Shown here in pieces: positions 1 to 10,184 of a stretch of 64,000 nt of DNA. Numbering within the stretch: position 1 is the first letter of the stretch; every line of letters begins with the position of its first letter. A model generated the notes under the pieces. The model did not search any database. It was given only the letters and a program-made list of their open reading frames with translations, and was not told the DNA's origin. The DNA comes from Craspedostauros australis. Taxonomy: Eukaryota; Bacillariophyta; Bacillariophyceae; Mastogloiales; Achnanthaceae. A program made the translations under genes and the position numbers. The stretch spans positions 186,001-250,000 of the forward strand of contig JAMXDE010000062.1 of NCBI GenBank assembly GCA_026770025.1, in the 5' to 3' direction.

Positions 1-89
1 AGTGGCGTGTTGCTGCATTCTACCCGAGTCTACCTCTCTCAACGAGTGCAGAGGCAGCCGCTTGTGCGCAGGGCATTTCCTCCTTGCGC

Positions 90-1277
90 TCAAGTGCGCG
101 CCATGTCGCAGTTCAGCTGTGTTGTACTTGCGAAGCAGCTGGGCATTGACCGATCGCTACCCTGTATCGCATCCAGGAGGTTCGTCTGTGTGCGTTGATT
201 GCGCAGGACCTGCGACTGCACCATGCCCATCTTGATCAGATCGTCTGGAATGCCTTGATCGATGAGGATGTCGTACCGTTGCTGTGCGGTGAGCCGGACG
301 CAAGAGTTGCCGATCCCCTTGTCTCCATCGTCGCCTTCTCGGGAGCCATGGGCGCAGGCAGACTCCTCTTGAAGACGATCTGCGTCATGCTCGCAGTGCG
401 TCTGGCTGTGGTAGTTCGACTCGTAATCGTCGATGGTCGTGGTCCACTGTGCAAGCGGCATCCAGTCGAAGGTAAGCGCAGGACCTTCCTTGACTTCCTC
501 CACTCCAAGAGTGGTCGGCATCTCTCGCACCGTGACGGTTGAGAAGTGAACGGGTGGCGGGCACGTTTGCGGCATGGTGGCGAACGAACCATCAACTTGA
601 CTGTAGTCTGACTGCGGCCAAAGCCTGATCACGGGATCCCTTCGCACGAGCTGTGGCCTGCAAGAGGAGTCGCTGTGGCTGTCGTCGATGCTATCATCGC
701 AACTCTCGCTGCGAATGTCAAGCGGATCGTCTTCGTGGCGTTCGGCGTGGAAGTGGATGGTAGCGACAGGACGGTGTTGGTAATCCTTGTGGTGCAGGTC
801 ATACTCATGCTCGTTATCGAGAGCGTCGCAGATGCGCTCCTCCGACAGCTGCCGTTGGTCCCAAAATGGTGGTTCCGATAGGGGCCCAACGTCGGCATTC
901 CATTCGCAGCATCCAAGATTGTCCTTGGATTGGTTCATGGCACATGCGTCGACGAAATCGTGGACGGCCACGGGCGATCGCTTTTGCCGCAGCGGCGACG
1001 AGAGCAAGGCTTCTGACGGCAGGCGTATCATGGTGGGCATGAGCAATGTCTTGTCGTTGCTGGTACTCGTATGGAAGGTGCGTTGCGTTGGCAGCGTGTC
1101 GTTGTCGTCGCTGTCGTTGTACGTGTTATAGTCGTCGTCACCGTCGCCGATGACATCGAGCACGCTGAGCGTATCGAAGCTGCCGTCATGGGATGGCGAG
1201 GCGCGTATGAAGCCGCCGTCGTCGCCGTAGTGCGGCTGTCTTGGAGAGGCAGACTTGGCAGATGCAGGCTGATACAT
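90..1277 (-). CDS. Orphan-family protein with VRFS/GPP and QRLET blocks (member A)
   Basis: A 395-residue single-exon protein of unknown function that starts at an ATG in a good context (ccaacATG). Residues 1-240 are acidic, Ser/Asp-rich and low in predicted order. Block I lies at about 243-272 (VHFSTVTVREMPTTLG, then GPALTFDW). Block II lies at about 328-373 (RLTAQQRYDIL, then a QxxxxRNQRTQTNLLD tail). The same two blocks recur in four other genes here (1928-4423, 6736-7794, 15614-17080, 59217-62537), so this is a paralogous family. Member A is the most diverged: block II has RTQTNLLD where the others have RLETRLLD. No catalytic motif, signal peptide or membrane segment is visible. The protein is probably an intracellular adaptor or regulator, but this is a guess. 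The coding frame is well supported by the conserved blocks. Confidence 0.75.
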   Translation of the reverse strand: MYQPASAKSASPRQPHYGDDGGFIRASPSHDGSFDTLSVLDVIGDGDDDYNTYNDSDDNDTLPTQRTFHTSTSNDKTLLMPTMIRLPSEALLSSPLRQKRSPVAVHDFVDACAMNQSKDNLGCCEWNADVGPLSEPPFWDQRQLSEERICDALDNEHEYDLHHKDYQHRPVATIHFHAERHEDDPLDIRSESCDDSIDDSHSDSSCRPQLVRRDPVIRLWPQSDYSQVDGSFATMPQTCPPPVHFSTVTVREMPTTLGVEEVKEGPALTFDWMPLAQWTTTIDDYESNYHSQTHCEHDADRLQEESACAHGSREGDDGDKGIGNSCVRLTAQQRYDILIDQGIPDDLIKMGMVQSQVLRNQRTQTNLLDAIQGSDRSMPSCFASTTQLNCDMART

Positions 1278-1927
1278 GTTGGTGGTTTGACACAGATTGA
1301 GTGGAGAGAACAGAGTGTTATACTACAAGAACAGCAGAGTCCTGTGGTTTATGCGATATGTGTGGACATAGCGAGTGACGAGCAAGGAGAGAGAGAGAGA
1401 GAGAGCCACTCATGACCGCATAGAGTACATGCAAAGTACATACTCCAGTCGCCGGTCTCTGCGCAATCACCAACGAACAAGTTGTGAAAACGGGCGCCAC
1501 CACAAGGAAGGTGTCAGCTGCGGTGCCAATGAAGTGAGCTGTTTCATACTCGAGAGATCCTTGACGACTGGCGACTTCAATGCGCGTTCGTTGCACATTT
1601 CAAAAGCCGTTCGCCGCGAGCAGGATCCAAACAGGATCCGTGTGAGGCTTTACGTCGAAACGTCACAAGCGCCCTGTTTGTCACGAGTCTACTCTGCGCC
1701 AATTACGAAGAAGGCTTCGTGCGCAGATAGTATCTTCAAACCGTCATTGATCAAACGGTCCAAACAAACGGTCAGTCGCCACGTGTAACTCAACTGGCAG
1801 ATGGACCGCTCTTGGATGCTGGTACGAACTATGTCATGCTCTGCTCAATCTGCCTCATTGCTCGGACTGCATTCCAATACATGATTGTACATTGATTACA
1901 TTGCAACACAATAGATTTTACTTCACT
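1278..1927. other. Intergenic region between members A and B
   Basis: No convincing gene. This is the 5' flank of member A (leftward) and the 3' flank of member B (leftward). It contains a GA tract about 110 nt upstream of the member A start. The 1375-1788 plus-strand reading frame has no recognisable features and is probably chance. Confidence 0.6.
1387..1405. repeat. (GA)n tract upstream of member A
   Basis: About nine GA dinucleotides lie 110-130 nt upstream of the member A start codon (CT on the coding strand). Similar tracts occur upstream of the STAND ATPase and of member E. A core-promoter role is inference. Confidence 0.8.
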
Positions 1928-4423
1928 TTACGACTTGGCCGCGGAACGTGGACGATACCGCGGCTCGGCGCTGCGATCGCGTCGTGGCTTCGACATGCGC
2001 TTTTGGGTCCGCATGCGTCTGGCAATCCCGACGGTATCATCATCGCGTTGCGGTGGTGGTTGCTGCTGCTGCGGTTGCGGCATGTCCACCTCGTAGACAT
2101 CGCCGACTTCATCGCCACCGAAGGTCCACTCATCCGATCCGTTGCTGCGATCGTCCATGCGCTTGTTCAAGGTGGCCTTGGCCGAGGATGAGACCAAGGT
2201 GCGGCGTCGTGCGCGCGATCGGGATCTGCCGCCTCCCGACACGTGCGTGGCATCCGGTCTCGTGCGGCCGGGGGATTTGTGTCGCGCGTTGACACCCACC
2301 TCGAGGCGCTTGCCGGCACGGCTGCGAGAGCGTCCACGACCGCGGCTCTGATTGCGCTTCTGCGGGCGCGTTGGTTCCTCGTCGGCGAACTCCTTCCTGT
2401 GGTGCGAGGAGGAGGTCAGGAGATCCTGGTTGTTGGCGGCGTTGTTCATGGTCTTGGGGCGGGCGTTGCGGGGACGTGAGCGGGACCTTCCTCTGGATCG
2501 CTCCTGCGGTTGCCCGGACGATCTTCCTCTTCCATGCGAGGAGGAGCCGTCGTCGTTGCTTCCCATGGAGGCTGCGACTGGCGACAGTATGGGCTTCATC
2601 ATCCTGGCAGCCTGCTGCTGCTGTTGCTGCAGTTCATACTGGTACAGCTCCTCCTGTTCCTGTTGTTGCTGCTTCTGTTGCAGTTCATACTGGTACAGCT
2701 CTTCCTGTTCCTGCTGTTGTTGCTTCTGTTGCAGTTCATATTGGTACAGCTCCTCCTGTTCCTGTTGCTGCTGATAGTCCTGTGCATAGGCCTGCTGGTT
2801 TGGATATTCCTGGTTGTAACCCTGATCGTAATGCGTTTGCGTTTGCGGATATTCCTGCGCGTATCCCTGCTCGTATTGCAGCTGCTGCTGTTGTTCGTAC
2901 TCTTGATCATAAAGCTGCGCTTGCTGTTGCTCATACTGCATCTGCTGCTGATCATAAAGTTGCTGCTGCTGATTCTTGAGCATCTCATGCTCACGCTTTT
3001 GCTGCTGAATCTTTTGATACAGCAACTCGGACTGCGACAGGGGCTGCTGCTTGGAGGGCCGACTGCTGAAATCATCCTGCGAACGATCGTCGATCTTCTT
3101 TTCATCGTACTCCGAATTGCGGCGCGCCGTGATGATTGGCTCATTGGGACTCATCTGCTGCATGGCTTCTTCTTTCTCTCGCGCCTGCCGCCGGCGCAAC
3201 AAGGCCTCGCGCGACAGCTTGGGCCTTTGCAACACCGTGGGAGAAAAGAGGGTCTTGAACTGCGAGACGTTATCGAGATGATCCAGCAACCTCGTCTCCA
3301 ACCGCTGCTGCAGCACGACGTGCGATTGCATCGTGGCCTCGCGGATGGCCTCCCACGTGACGCCGTTGCTGCGCAGTATGCGCTGTCGCTGTTTGGCCGA
3401 CAGCGGCATGCACTCGACCTCGTTGTCGGCCGTGTCACGTCGGCCGTCGATACGCATTTGCATGTGCATTTCGGAGTAGTAATCGTCAAAGTCCGGGATG
3501 GTGCCGCGGCCGTACGCAAGGTCGTCGGCATCGAAGTCCGTTTCGGGTGCGGCTGCGGCCGATGGATTGCGCTGGATGCGGTCCATCTCGTCCATGGAGA
3601 GGACGCAGAGATCGCTGGGAATCCATGCCATCGTGATGGGCGGGCCCAGCATGACGGGAGTGTCGCCGACCGTCGTGGGAAAGAAGATGAGCTCGACGTT
3701 GGAGAATCGCAGTGAAGCGTTGCGATCGCGGATGCGGCGCCTTGGGCGATCCGGATCCACCAGGATGCCTCTGTGCCTGTTGTCTCTGCCCCTGGTGTTG
3801 CTGTGGTTACTGGTGTTCATGCCATCTCTGTTGTCTCTGCTTCTGGTGTTGCTGTGGTTACTGGTGTTCATGGCATTGGCACTGTTGGTCCTGGGGCGAT
3901 TCGGACCGCGGGCAGTTTGCGCGTTGGAGGGCTTCTTCATCATCATTCCGACATGGCGGTCATCCCCATCATCCACATGCGAAGGACGGCTTTGGCGGCT
4001 CTGTGTTCGGTAGTTCTGGCTGACCTGGCCTTTGTTGCTGTGGCTGCTTGGACTGGACTCATCATGGAAGCCTCTGTGCTGATTGTTGCGCATGGCAGGC
4101 CTGTTCATGTTGCTGTCCCTGGGGCTGCTGTTGCCATCGTAGTTGCCATCGTAGTTGTTGTCATAGTTGCCATCATAGTTGTTGTCATAGGTGTTGGCGT
4201 AGCTGGCATCATGACGAGGATCGTAGTTGTTGCTCTGGTTGTCATACTGATGGCTGGGATCATAACGATCATAGTCTCGCTGGTTGCGGTCGTAGTTTGG
4301 ATTCAAGCCATGCTGTTGCTGTCGATTGTGATGCATCTGATGTTGATGCTGATGAGGGTACTGATCGAAGGTTGCTGGTGGACTGCCGTACGCATCCTCT
4401 ACGGTCCTTCTGTGCATGCTCAT
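1928..4423 (-). CDS. Orphan-family protein with Q-rich and RS-rich tail (member B)
   Basis: An 831-residue protein of unknown function, ATG in context ccaaccATGagc. Residues 1-230 are rich in N, D, Y, R and H, with YDNNYDGN-type repeats at about 78-98 and a tandem DNRDGMNTSNHSNTR-type unit at about 185-215. Block I is at about 238-267 (SLRFSNVELIFFPTTVG, then GPPITMAW). Block II is at about 338-386 (LSAKQRQRIL ... QQRLETRLLDHL). A glutamine/tyrosine/glutamate-rich region follows (about 460-640) with a 17-residue unit repeated three times (QQQEQEELYQYELQQKQ type). The C-terminus is basic and Arg/Ser-rich (SRGRGRSRSRA-like), as in RNA-binding or nuclear proteins. Arg/Ser and poly-Q sequence suggests nuclear or condensate localisation, but this is inference only. 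The antisense frames over this gene are long only because of its repeats. Confidence 0.8.
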   Translation of the reverse strand: MSMHRRTVEDAYGSPPATFDQYPHQHQHQMHHNRQQQHGLNPNYDRNQRDYDRYDPSHQYDNQSNNYDPRHDASYANTYDNNYDGNYDNNYDGNYDGNSSPRDSNMNRPAMRNNQHRGFHDESSPSSHSNKGQVSQNYRTQSRQSRPSHVDDGDDRHVGMMMKKPSNAQTARGPNRPRTNSANAMNTSNHSNTRSRDNRDGMNTSNHSNTRGRDNRHRGILVDPDRPRRRIRDRNASLRFSNVELIFFPTTVGDTPVMLGPPITMAWIPSDLCVLSMDEMDRIQRNPSAAAAPETDFDADDLAYGRGTIPDFDDYYSEMHMQMRIDGRRDTADNEVECMPLSAKQRQRILRSNGVTWEAIREATMQSHVVLQQRLETRLLDHLDNVSQFKTLFSPTVLQRPKLSREALLRRRQAREKEEAMQQMSPNEPIITARRNSEYDEKKIDDRSQDDFSSRPSKQQPLSQSELLYQKIQQQKREHEMLKNQQQQLYDQQQMQYEQQQAQLYDQEYEQQQQLQYEQGYAQEYPQTQTHYDQGYNQEYPNQQAYAQDYQQQQEQEELYQYELQQKQQQQEQEELYQYELQQKQQQQEQEELYQYELQQQQQQAARMMKPILSPVAASMGSNDDGSSSHGRGRSSGQPQERSRGRSRSRPRNARPKTMNNAANNQDLLTSSSHHRKEFADEEPTRPQKRNQSRGRGRSRSRAGKRLEVGVNARHKSPGRTRPDATHVSGGGRSRSRARRRTLVSSSAKATLNKRMDDRSNGSDEWTFGGDEVGDVYEVDMPQPQQQQPPPQRDDDTVGIARRMRTQKRMSKPRRDRSAEPRYRPRSAAKS
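2630..2770. repeat. 51-nt tandem repeat inside member B
   Basis: Units start at 2630, 2681 and 2732 (the last is partial). On the minus strand each encodes a 17-residue Q/E/L/Y unit containing EQEELYQYEL. Copies differ by a few bases, suggesting recent unequal exchange. Confidence 0.9.
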
Positions 4424-6735
4424 GGTTGGATGTTGCTACCTTCGTTGCTTTATTGATTGTTTGTTTGTGGATGTGGAGATGCTTCGATGTCGTTCCTTAC
4501 TTCCTTTACTTCCTTGCTTCGATGTCGTTCGTTCGTTTCGTTTGAGTATGAATTATGTGTTGCGGATCTCACAAGTGGAGACGCACTTTTTGACTCTGAG
4601 CAGTCTGCGATGCAACACGTCCACTCTCTGCACAGAGAGAAGAGCTCTGCTCGCACTTGTGCGAACGAAGCGCGCCGTTGCTTCGATTTCCAATCCAATC
4701 AGGCACAGCGATCGAACGATGCCGCACAATGGATGCAACGTCGACGATGATGGGAAGGACAAAGAGTTGTGATCGATGGATGGATCAACGACCGATTCCT
4801 TGATCAATGAAGATCTGCCAACTTGCTCTGCTTCGAAACCCGAAACGGATTGTTTGTGCTCAACGGAGTGAGATGCGATGCTGAAGCCGATGACGAATGC
4901 CGATGAATACCTCCTCTTCCTTCCTTCCTTGTTCGGTTGCGTCTGCGTTGTTGTTGTCTTTACCCTTCAGCACTCAGCTATACTCCGCTCCGCTCTGTCT
5001 TCAATGCACACACACAATCGATGCCAACAACAATGAGCACTCCGAGACTATGGTTGGAACCGTTCGTTTGAGTTGTGCGAATGATTGTGGTGAGAATCTC
5101 CCAAAAATTGGACGCGTGTGGAAAAAGGTTGCGCGTTTGGTCTGCACGCGGCGCGGATGTCTTTTGTGTGTTGTCGTGGATTGTGACATATCCACTGCCA
5201 AGCGGCATAGATCTGCCCTTGCCCATCGGAGTTTCAATGACACAATGTCATAGTTGTTGTGTTTAACAAAGGAAGAACGGCGACAGTCGCATGTCATCCC
5301 GTTGTGCGTGACAGAAGATGGCAACAGCGAAAACGTGTCGAACAATGAGACAGCCGACCGGTTCGACTACTGTTCGCTGATTCGTCGCAAGTGCGTGAGG
5401 AAGCCGACTATTTCAGTGTCCAATCAGTTTCCGCGCTCGCGAGAATTCCGAACTGCCCATACTCCGATGGGAAGTTGAGTGTGTCCGTTGTCCGTGAGCA
5501 AGGTGTGCATCAAATCGTGGATAGCACTCCCACACATGACAACACACAGTCATCTTGGTTGGCGCCACAACGACATGATTGTGGTCACATCGTCTGTGTC
5601 CTTGTCTTCCAAACACACAGCAACAACGGTAACGCAGCAACAGATGAGAGACGCCTCGGTGCAGAGGAAGAGCAGGATCTCATTCCAAACGCTGCCACCA
5701 CACGCACACGCAATACAGGACACGATGATGCAGTTTCGTGACGAGTCGATACTCACCAACCCACTCTCCCATCAACTCGTTCGCCAAATCAGAGCATCAA
5801 TTGCGGTTGTTTGACGCACAAATTCGTCTTCTGTGCGCACGATACAACAACGCAGGCATCCGAGCATGATTTTGTGACGTGGTTGATAAATTGTGATCAA
5901 TACAATTGGCTCTGTTGGTGGGTTGGTCTTCACCAAGCCCTGTCAGGTGTCCTGCGTGACTGCAATCGACCACGATTTCACGACCAAGGCATAGCAGAAG
6001 CAAGCAAAGCCGGGAACTACGAATACGAGGCTTAGCGTCGGGGTGCATTCTGCGACATACGATCAGTCCCAACAACGAATCATCATAAACAGGCAGCTTC
6101 TTCATTCTTTGTCAATGCGCCAAACTGAATACGCCACCACTCCCACAGAAAGTGAGTGTTTGCCGAGTTATCGTCACACCGTTGCGCCTTGCGGGACAGA
6201 ACGAAGAACCCGAACACGGCATTCGCTTCGGCCGAACTTCGTTGAAACAGCTTCTTCTTCTCCGTTCATACAGATGTTACCGTTTTTGTGTTGGCTGTTC
6301 ACATGTGCGTCTGGTTGTTTGTGTTTGTGTGTGTATCGCCAGAAAGACGTGGTCCCTGCAACATGAACGGAATTAGCCGCGCGTTGAGCACGACACCAAT
6401 GTATGACTTGTCTTGCTTCCTTTCTGTTGTGTTGGATTGTCGTGGCCGGCTGCGTTGTTGTGACTGCGATCAAGCGAATGGCATCTCTTTTCCTGCAGAC
6501 CCGTCTTGGACCTTGCCCATGTCGTCATCGCAGGCAGGAAGAAGCACACTGAGAGAAAGAGACAGAGACACAGGTCGGCAGAGGCGAAGGGCATCGACGA
6601 GATCGAGACAGGTCTGCAGACACACATCCATCCATCCATCCATCCATCCCTCTCCACATTCATACGTATCATCTCAAGCTCCGAAGCATCGAAACATACT
6701 CTCTGACCATCAGAGACTCACAAACGCAAACGAAG
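4424..6735. other. 2.3-kb divergent intergenic region
   Basis: This lies between the start codons of member B (leftward) and member C (rightward), so it holds both promoters. All reading frames are short and without recognisable family features. It contains a pyrimidine/T-rich stretch just upstream of member B (4440-4530) and a (CATC)n microsatellite near member C. I see no RNA gene. Confidence 0.6.
6625..6649. repeat. (CATC)n microsatellite in member C leader
   Basis: About six CATC units about 90-110 nt upstream of the member C start, preceded by GA-rich sequence at 6549-6575. Confidence 0.85.
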
Positions 6736-7794
6736 ATGCTGGAATCGATCACCTCCAAACTGAAGCGGAAACCACGGACGAAGCGCTTCAGCTTCGGCAA
6801 GGCGGAGAGACGGACCTCGGATGACACGGCGCTGACTGCCCTGCTGCCGCATTCGCCATCGTCTTCGTCTCTGTCGTCGACGGACTCGATGGCCAAGAAG
6901 CACAAGACGGTCAGGTTCTCCGATGCTCGCATCTACGAGTTCCCCACCATTCCTGGTGGCAACACCGTGGCCAGCGTCTCGGGTCCTCCCATCGCTTTGG
7001 GGTACCTCACCAACAACGACGACGACTGTAGTATGAGTGCGAGCAATAGTACGAGCAATAGTACGAGCAATACCAACATCATATCGCAACCGCAATCACC
7101 ATCAACAACGTCACCATCGTCAACGTCACCATCGTCACCATCGTCAACACCATCAGCAACAACAATAACACCATCCAAACCCACAAGAGTCATGACCGTG
7201 GCCGTCTCCGACATGGAACGCTATCAGAGACTGCATTCGAGATGTCGCTACCGACCTCTGTCGGACCGCCGGCGACGCGATCTGCTGGCCAAGAATGGAC
7301 ACAGCGAGAAGGACATTCAGGAGGCCGTGACGCAGGCCACCTTCACCAAGCAGCAGCGATTGGAGACGCGCCTGTTGGATAAGCTCGCGACGTTGATGCA
7401 GGGCGGATCTATTCCAGCGAAACAGACATCGCGTCCGTCCATCGTTCCTGTCGCAGAAAAGGAAGGTGATCGCAGCGAGCATGATGTCACTCAATCACAA
7501 ACGTCTTCAACAACACTGGAATCCAAGAAGAAGCCAATCAATGCAACAACCCAGGATGAAGACAAGAAGACGATGGATGACGTAGCATCCACGCTTCCAC
7601 CTGCATCAGCATCTTCCAAAGAAGAACAACAATCTACACCTCCCGCAAACAACAACAACAACAACAACAACAACGACAGAGTTGTCATGGACTGCGGCAG
7701 TATCAACTTGGAATTGGCTGCCATCAAGATCCGGAGGTGGGAGAAGCAGGCCTTCGCCACGGCCTGTCCTCGATCGGCGTTCGTCATCTCTTGA
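6736..7794 (+). CDS. Orphan-family protein, short form (member C)
   Basis: A 352-residue protein of unknown function starting at an ATG in context gaagATGctg. The N-terminus is basic (SKLKRKPRTKR, residues 7-17). Block I is at about 59-90 (TVRFSDARIYEFPTI ... GPPIALGY). A Ser/Thr/Pro linker with NSTSNSTSN repeats follows at about 98-150. Block II is at about 174-218 (LSDRRRRDLLAKNGHSEKDI ... QQRLETRLLDKL). The C-terminal third is low complexity with a run of eight or more Asn (AAC codons near 7650-7676). It is the shortest family member and therefore the clearest view of the minimal architecture: basic N-terminus, block I, variable linker, block II. Not found: catalytic residues, transmembrane segments or known domains. 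Confidence 0.8.
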   Translation: MLESITSKLKRKPRTKRFSFGKAERRTSDDTALTALLPHSPSSSSLSSTDSMAKKHKTVRFSDARIYEFPTIPGGNTVASVSGPPIALGYLTNNDDDCSMSASNSTSNSTSNTNIISQPQSPSTTSPSSTSPSSPSSTPSATTITPSKPTRVMTVAVSDMERYQRLHSRCRYRPLSDRRRRDLLAKNGHSEKDIQEAVTQATFTKQQRLETRLLDKLATLMQGGSIPAKQTSRPSIVPVAEKEGDRSEHDVTQSQTSSTTLESKKKPINATTQDEDKKTMDDVASTLPPASASSKEEQQSTPPANNNNNNNNNDRVVMDCGSINLELAAIKIRRWEKQAFATACPRSAFVIS

Positions 7795-8675
7795 AGGGAC
7801 GCGAGCGGCATGCATCGAGACAACCAATACATAGCTCGTATAGTATACGAGTAGCATCATCATTTCATTGTACATGTACCATACCTACGTAATTCAACCT
7901 CCTTCTCATTCAGGGTCCATCCTTCCAACATCAAATGCGCAACTCGTGATGAGACCGATGATCATTGGGTCCCATTGTAAACACATATAAGAGCTCGTAA
8001 TCCACAATACTTTGCATAGTATCCGATACGAGCAAGCAAGCTCAGTTCAAAGTCTACAGCGTCATGCACAGGAGAGAGATCGGAACCACGGATGTGCTGC
8101 TGACCGCTTGACCCATTCTTTGACACCAGAGGTCTTGTTGAGTCACATCCGCTCGGCCCTTTTGTGTGCGCGTATTCATGCCATCAGAGCTGCGTCTCGA
8201 GAGAGAGATAGTCGCAACCGGATCCTTGAGACCGCATTGTCCATGCTGTCATGACAATCGAACCCCCTCCACCCAAACAGAGAGAAAGAAAGAGAGAGAG
8301 GCAAGAGGCAACAAGTCACCACGCGGTTTGGCGCTATTTTGAAAATACCGCTCAACTGTTTTTGTTTGGATGATAACGTCTTTTTGCATTGAATTGATTC
8401 AATATAACGTATATTTAACTGTCCTAGCGTCCTCGCTCGAAAACCCGCAGCAACAACGCGCAAATACGATCCAACAATGACGCACATGTGAGTGAAAGAA
8501 TGAGACCTTTGTCACCATCAAGCGCCGTTTCTTTCTCTCCAGACCAATGAGGGCAAACAACGGACGCAACAACCGCTCAAGATACGATCCAACCGTCTCC
8601 TGTGGAGATGCGGATGCATCGGAAGGCACTGCACGTGCGAGCATGCTCTGAGACACCAGCAAGCATCTCGACATC
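7795..8675. other. Intergenic region with GA-rich tract
   Basis: 3' flank of member C and 5' flank of the first glycosyltransferase relic. It holds one TACGAGTA site (7846-7853) inside a near-palindrome (ctcgtatagtatacgag) and a GA-rich tract at 8280-8300. No gene seen. Confidence 0.6.
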
Positions 8676-9708
8676 ATGGCGCGATCAAGCACTATCACCC
8701 CGCTTCCGAACTCATCCGTGCGCAGCATCGCCACGAAGCTGTTGGTCGCTTTTGTCCTCTCCGTTGCAATCACACTGATGGATTGAAGCTCGTCTGCGCG
8801 CATGGTGAGGCTCTCCCAGACACGGACGGATGGTGTGATCGGAGATGCCGTGAATGGCGCAGCCAGCATAACCATCAACGGCACAGCCACGGCTGCTATC
8901 GGTGAATAACGATGGAACAGCAACATCACAGACTTTCATGTTGCAGTGGCCGACTGATCCGTTCAGAGCCCATCCATGCGACATCATGAACTCCTCGATG
9001 CCGCACAACCTTTGCCGTCAGCGACTATCCGAGATCGTACGGGGTAGGCCACGCATTCATCGTTACTTACGGAATTCTTGCCCGAGCACTGGATCAAGTT
9101 GCTGCCATCATGAGTCAAACTCATCCCACGAACACATCATCGACGGGATATTCGATTTGTCGCAGGCAAGCAATATCACAGTCTCGAACGAGCGTGTCTG
9201 GCGGCACCTCAGAGAGCTCGAAGGTGCGAAGATGAAGGTCCTCGTTGCCTACGGAAACGTGGCCCATCGCACTATTTATCGAGCGATCCACGAAGATGAT
9301 ATGCAACAGCGGCAATTAAGTACCGTGTCCAGGCTCGGCATGGAACACTACATCGAACAGCCCTATGGAGCAACATGCCATTGGAACAGCACGTGACGCT
9401 GTTCGCCAACGTCGACATTCTGTTGTCGCAGCATGGTGCGAGGCTGACGGGAATTCCGTTCGTGCGGCTCGTTGCAAGAGCTGTTCCCTTGCGGCTGCGA
9501 CTGGAATGACTACTTTGGAACGCTGGCGGAACTGTCTGGTCTGCATCACTTGTCCCTGGCGCAGATTTGGCTGCGGAGGCCCAGTTGTCCCAAACATTGG
9601 AAACGCAAGATGTGGCGCACAGAGCGAACGTATGTTCACCAGTGCAACCTGTGATAGAGCCTGCGAAGATGCAGATGGGGCAGTGCCATCGATGTTATGG
9701 ATTGACTC
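8676..9708 (+). pseudogene. Broken GT61-type glycosyltransferase copy 1
   Basis: The reading frame starts MARSSTITPLPNSSVRSIA at 8676 and stops after about 36 codons. Homology to the intact gene at 10185-11651 then reappears in other frames: MLQWPTDPF near 8938 (MMQWPTDAF in the intact protein), EDDMQQRQLSTVSRLG near 9295 (EDDMQHLRRHALPVFG), ILLSQHGARLTGIPF near 9418 (ILLTPHGAQLTLIPF), LAELSGLHH near 9525 and a diverged C-terminus near 9640-9708 (PAKMQMGQCHRCYGLT). The order is preserved, but stops, frameshifts and a deletion of the middle section rule out function. It is on the opposite strand from the other two copies. The luminal GT61 active-site region is only partly retained. Confidence 0.75.
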
Positions 9709-10184
9709 CTTCCTCATAGGTGCGTGGAAATTGGTGGTGTACAAATACGAGTATGGCACGATTGCACGAGTATGTGATACTATGTACGCTCTGCTATGTT
9801 ATGTTATGGGACCATAGATCGTACGAATAATACATACGAATATGGCACGCTGCGGAAGGATATTCTGCGTACTCGTTCCGTCTTCTCTACTCTGCTCTAC
9901 TCTACTTTACGCAGTTGTGACGTTTGTACCATACATATTGGTTGCGTGCATGGGGTGTGATATCATTGCGAGACTACTCGCAGCAACAATGAGCTGTTGC
10001 AAACAGCGACGGTGTCTCCGATACCCGACCATTCCATGCACGCACCATCTAACACGCAACTTCTGCCAAAACAATCGTACTCGTGTGCACAATTGTGATA
10101 ACAGAGTAATGCGATCGGGCACGCACTCCAGATGAGCGCCGGGCGTTCCCAACCAGCGAGGCGATTCCAATGCCGCTACCATAC
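9709..10184. other. Intergenic region between GT61 copies
   Basis: Convergent 3' flanks of GT61 relic 1 and the intact GT61 gene. It carries TACGAGTA at 9746-9753 and several near-matches (cgagtatg, tacgaata). No gene seen. Confidence 0.55.

Noticed and set aside
2510-3715. Leu-rich 401-codon plus-strand frame
   Set aside because: It is antisense to the Q-rich part of member B; poly-Leu is the shadow of CAG/CAA repeats.
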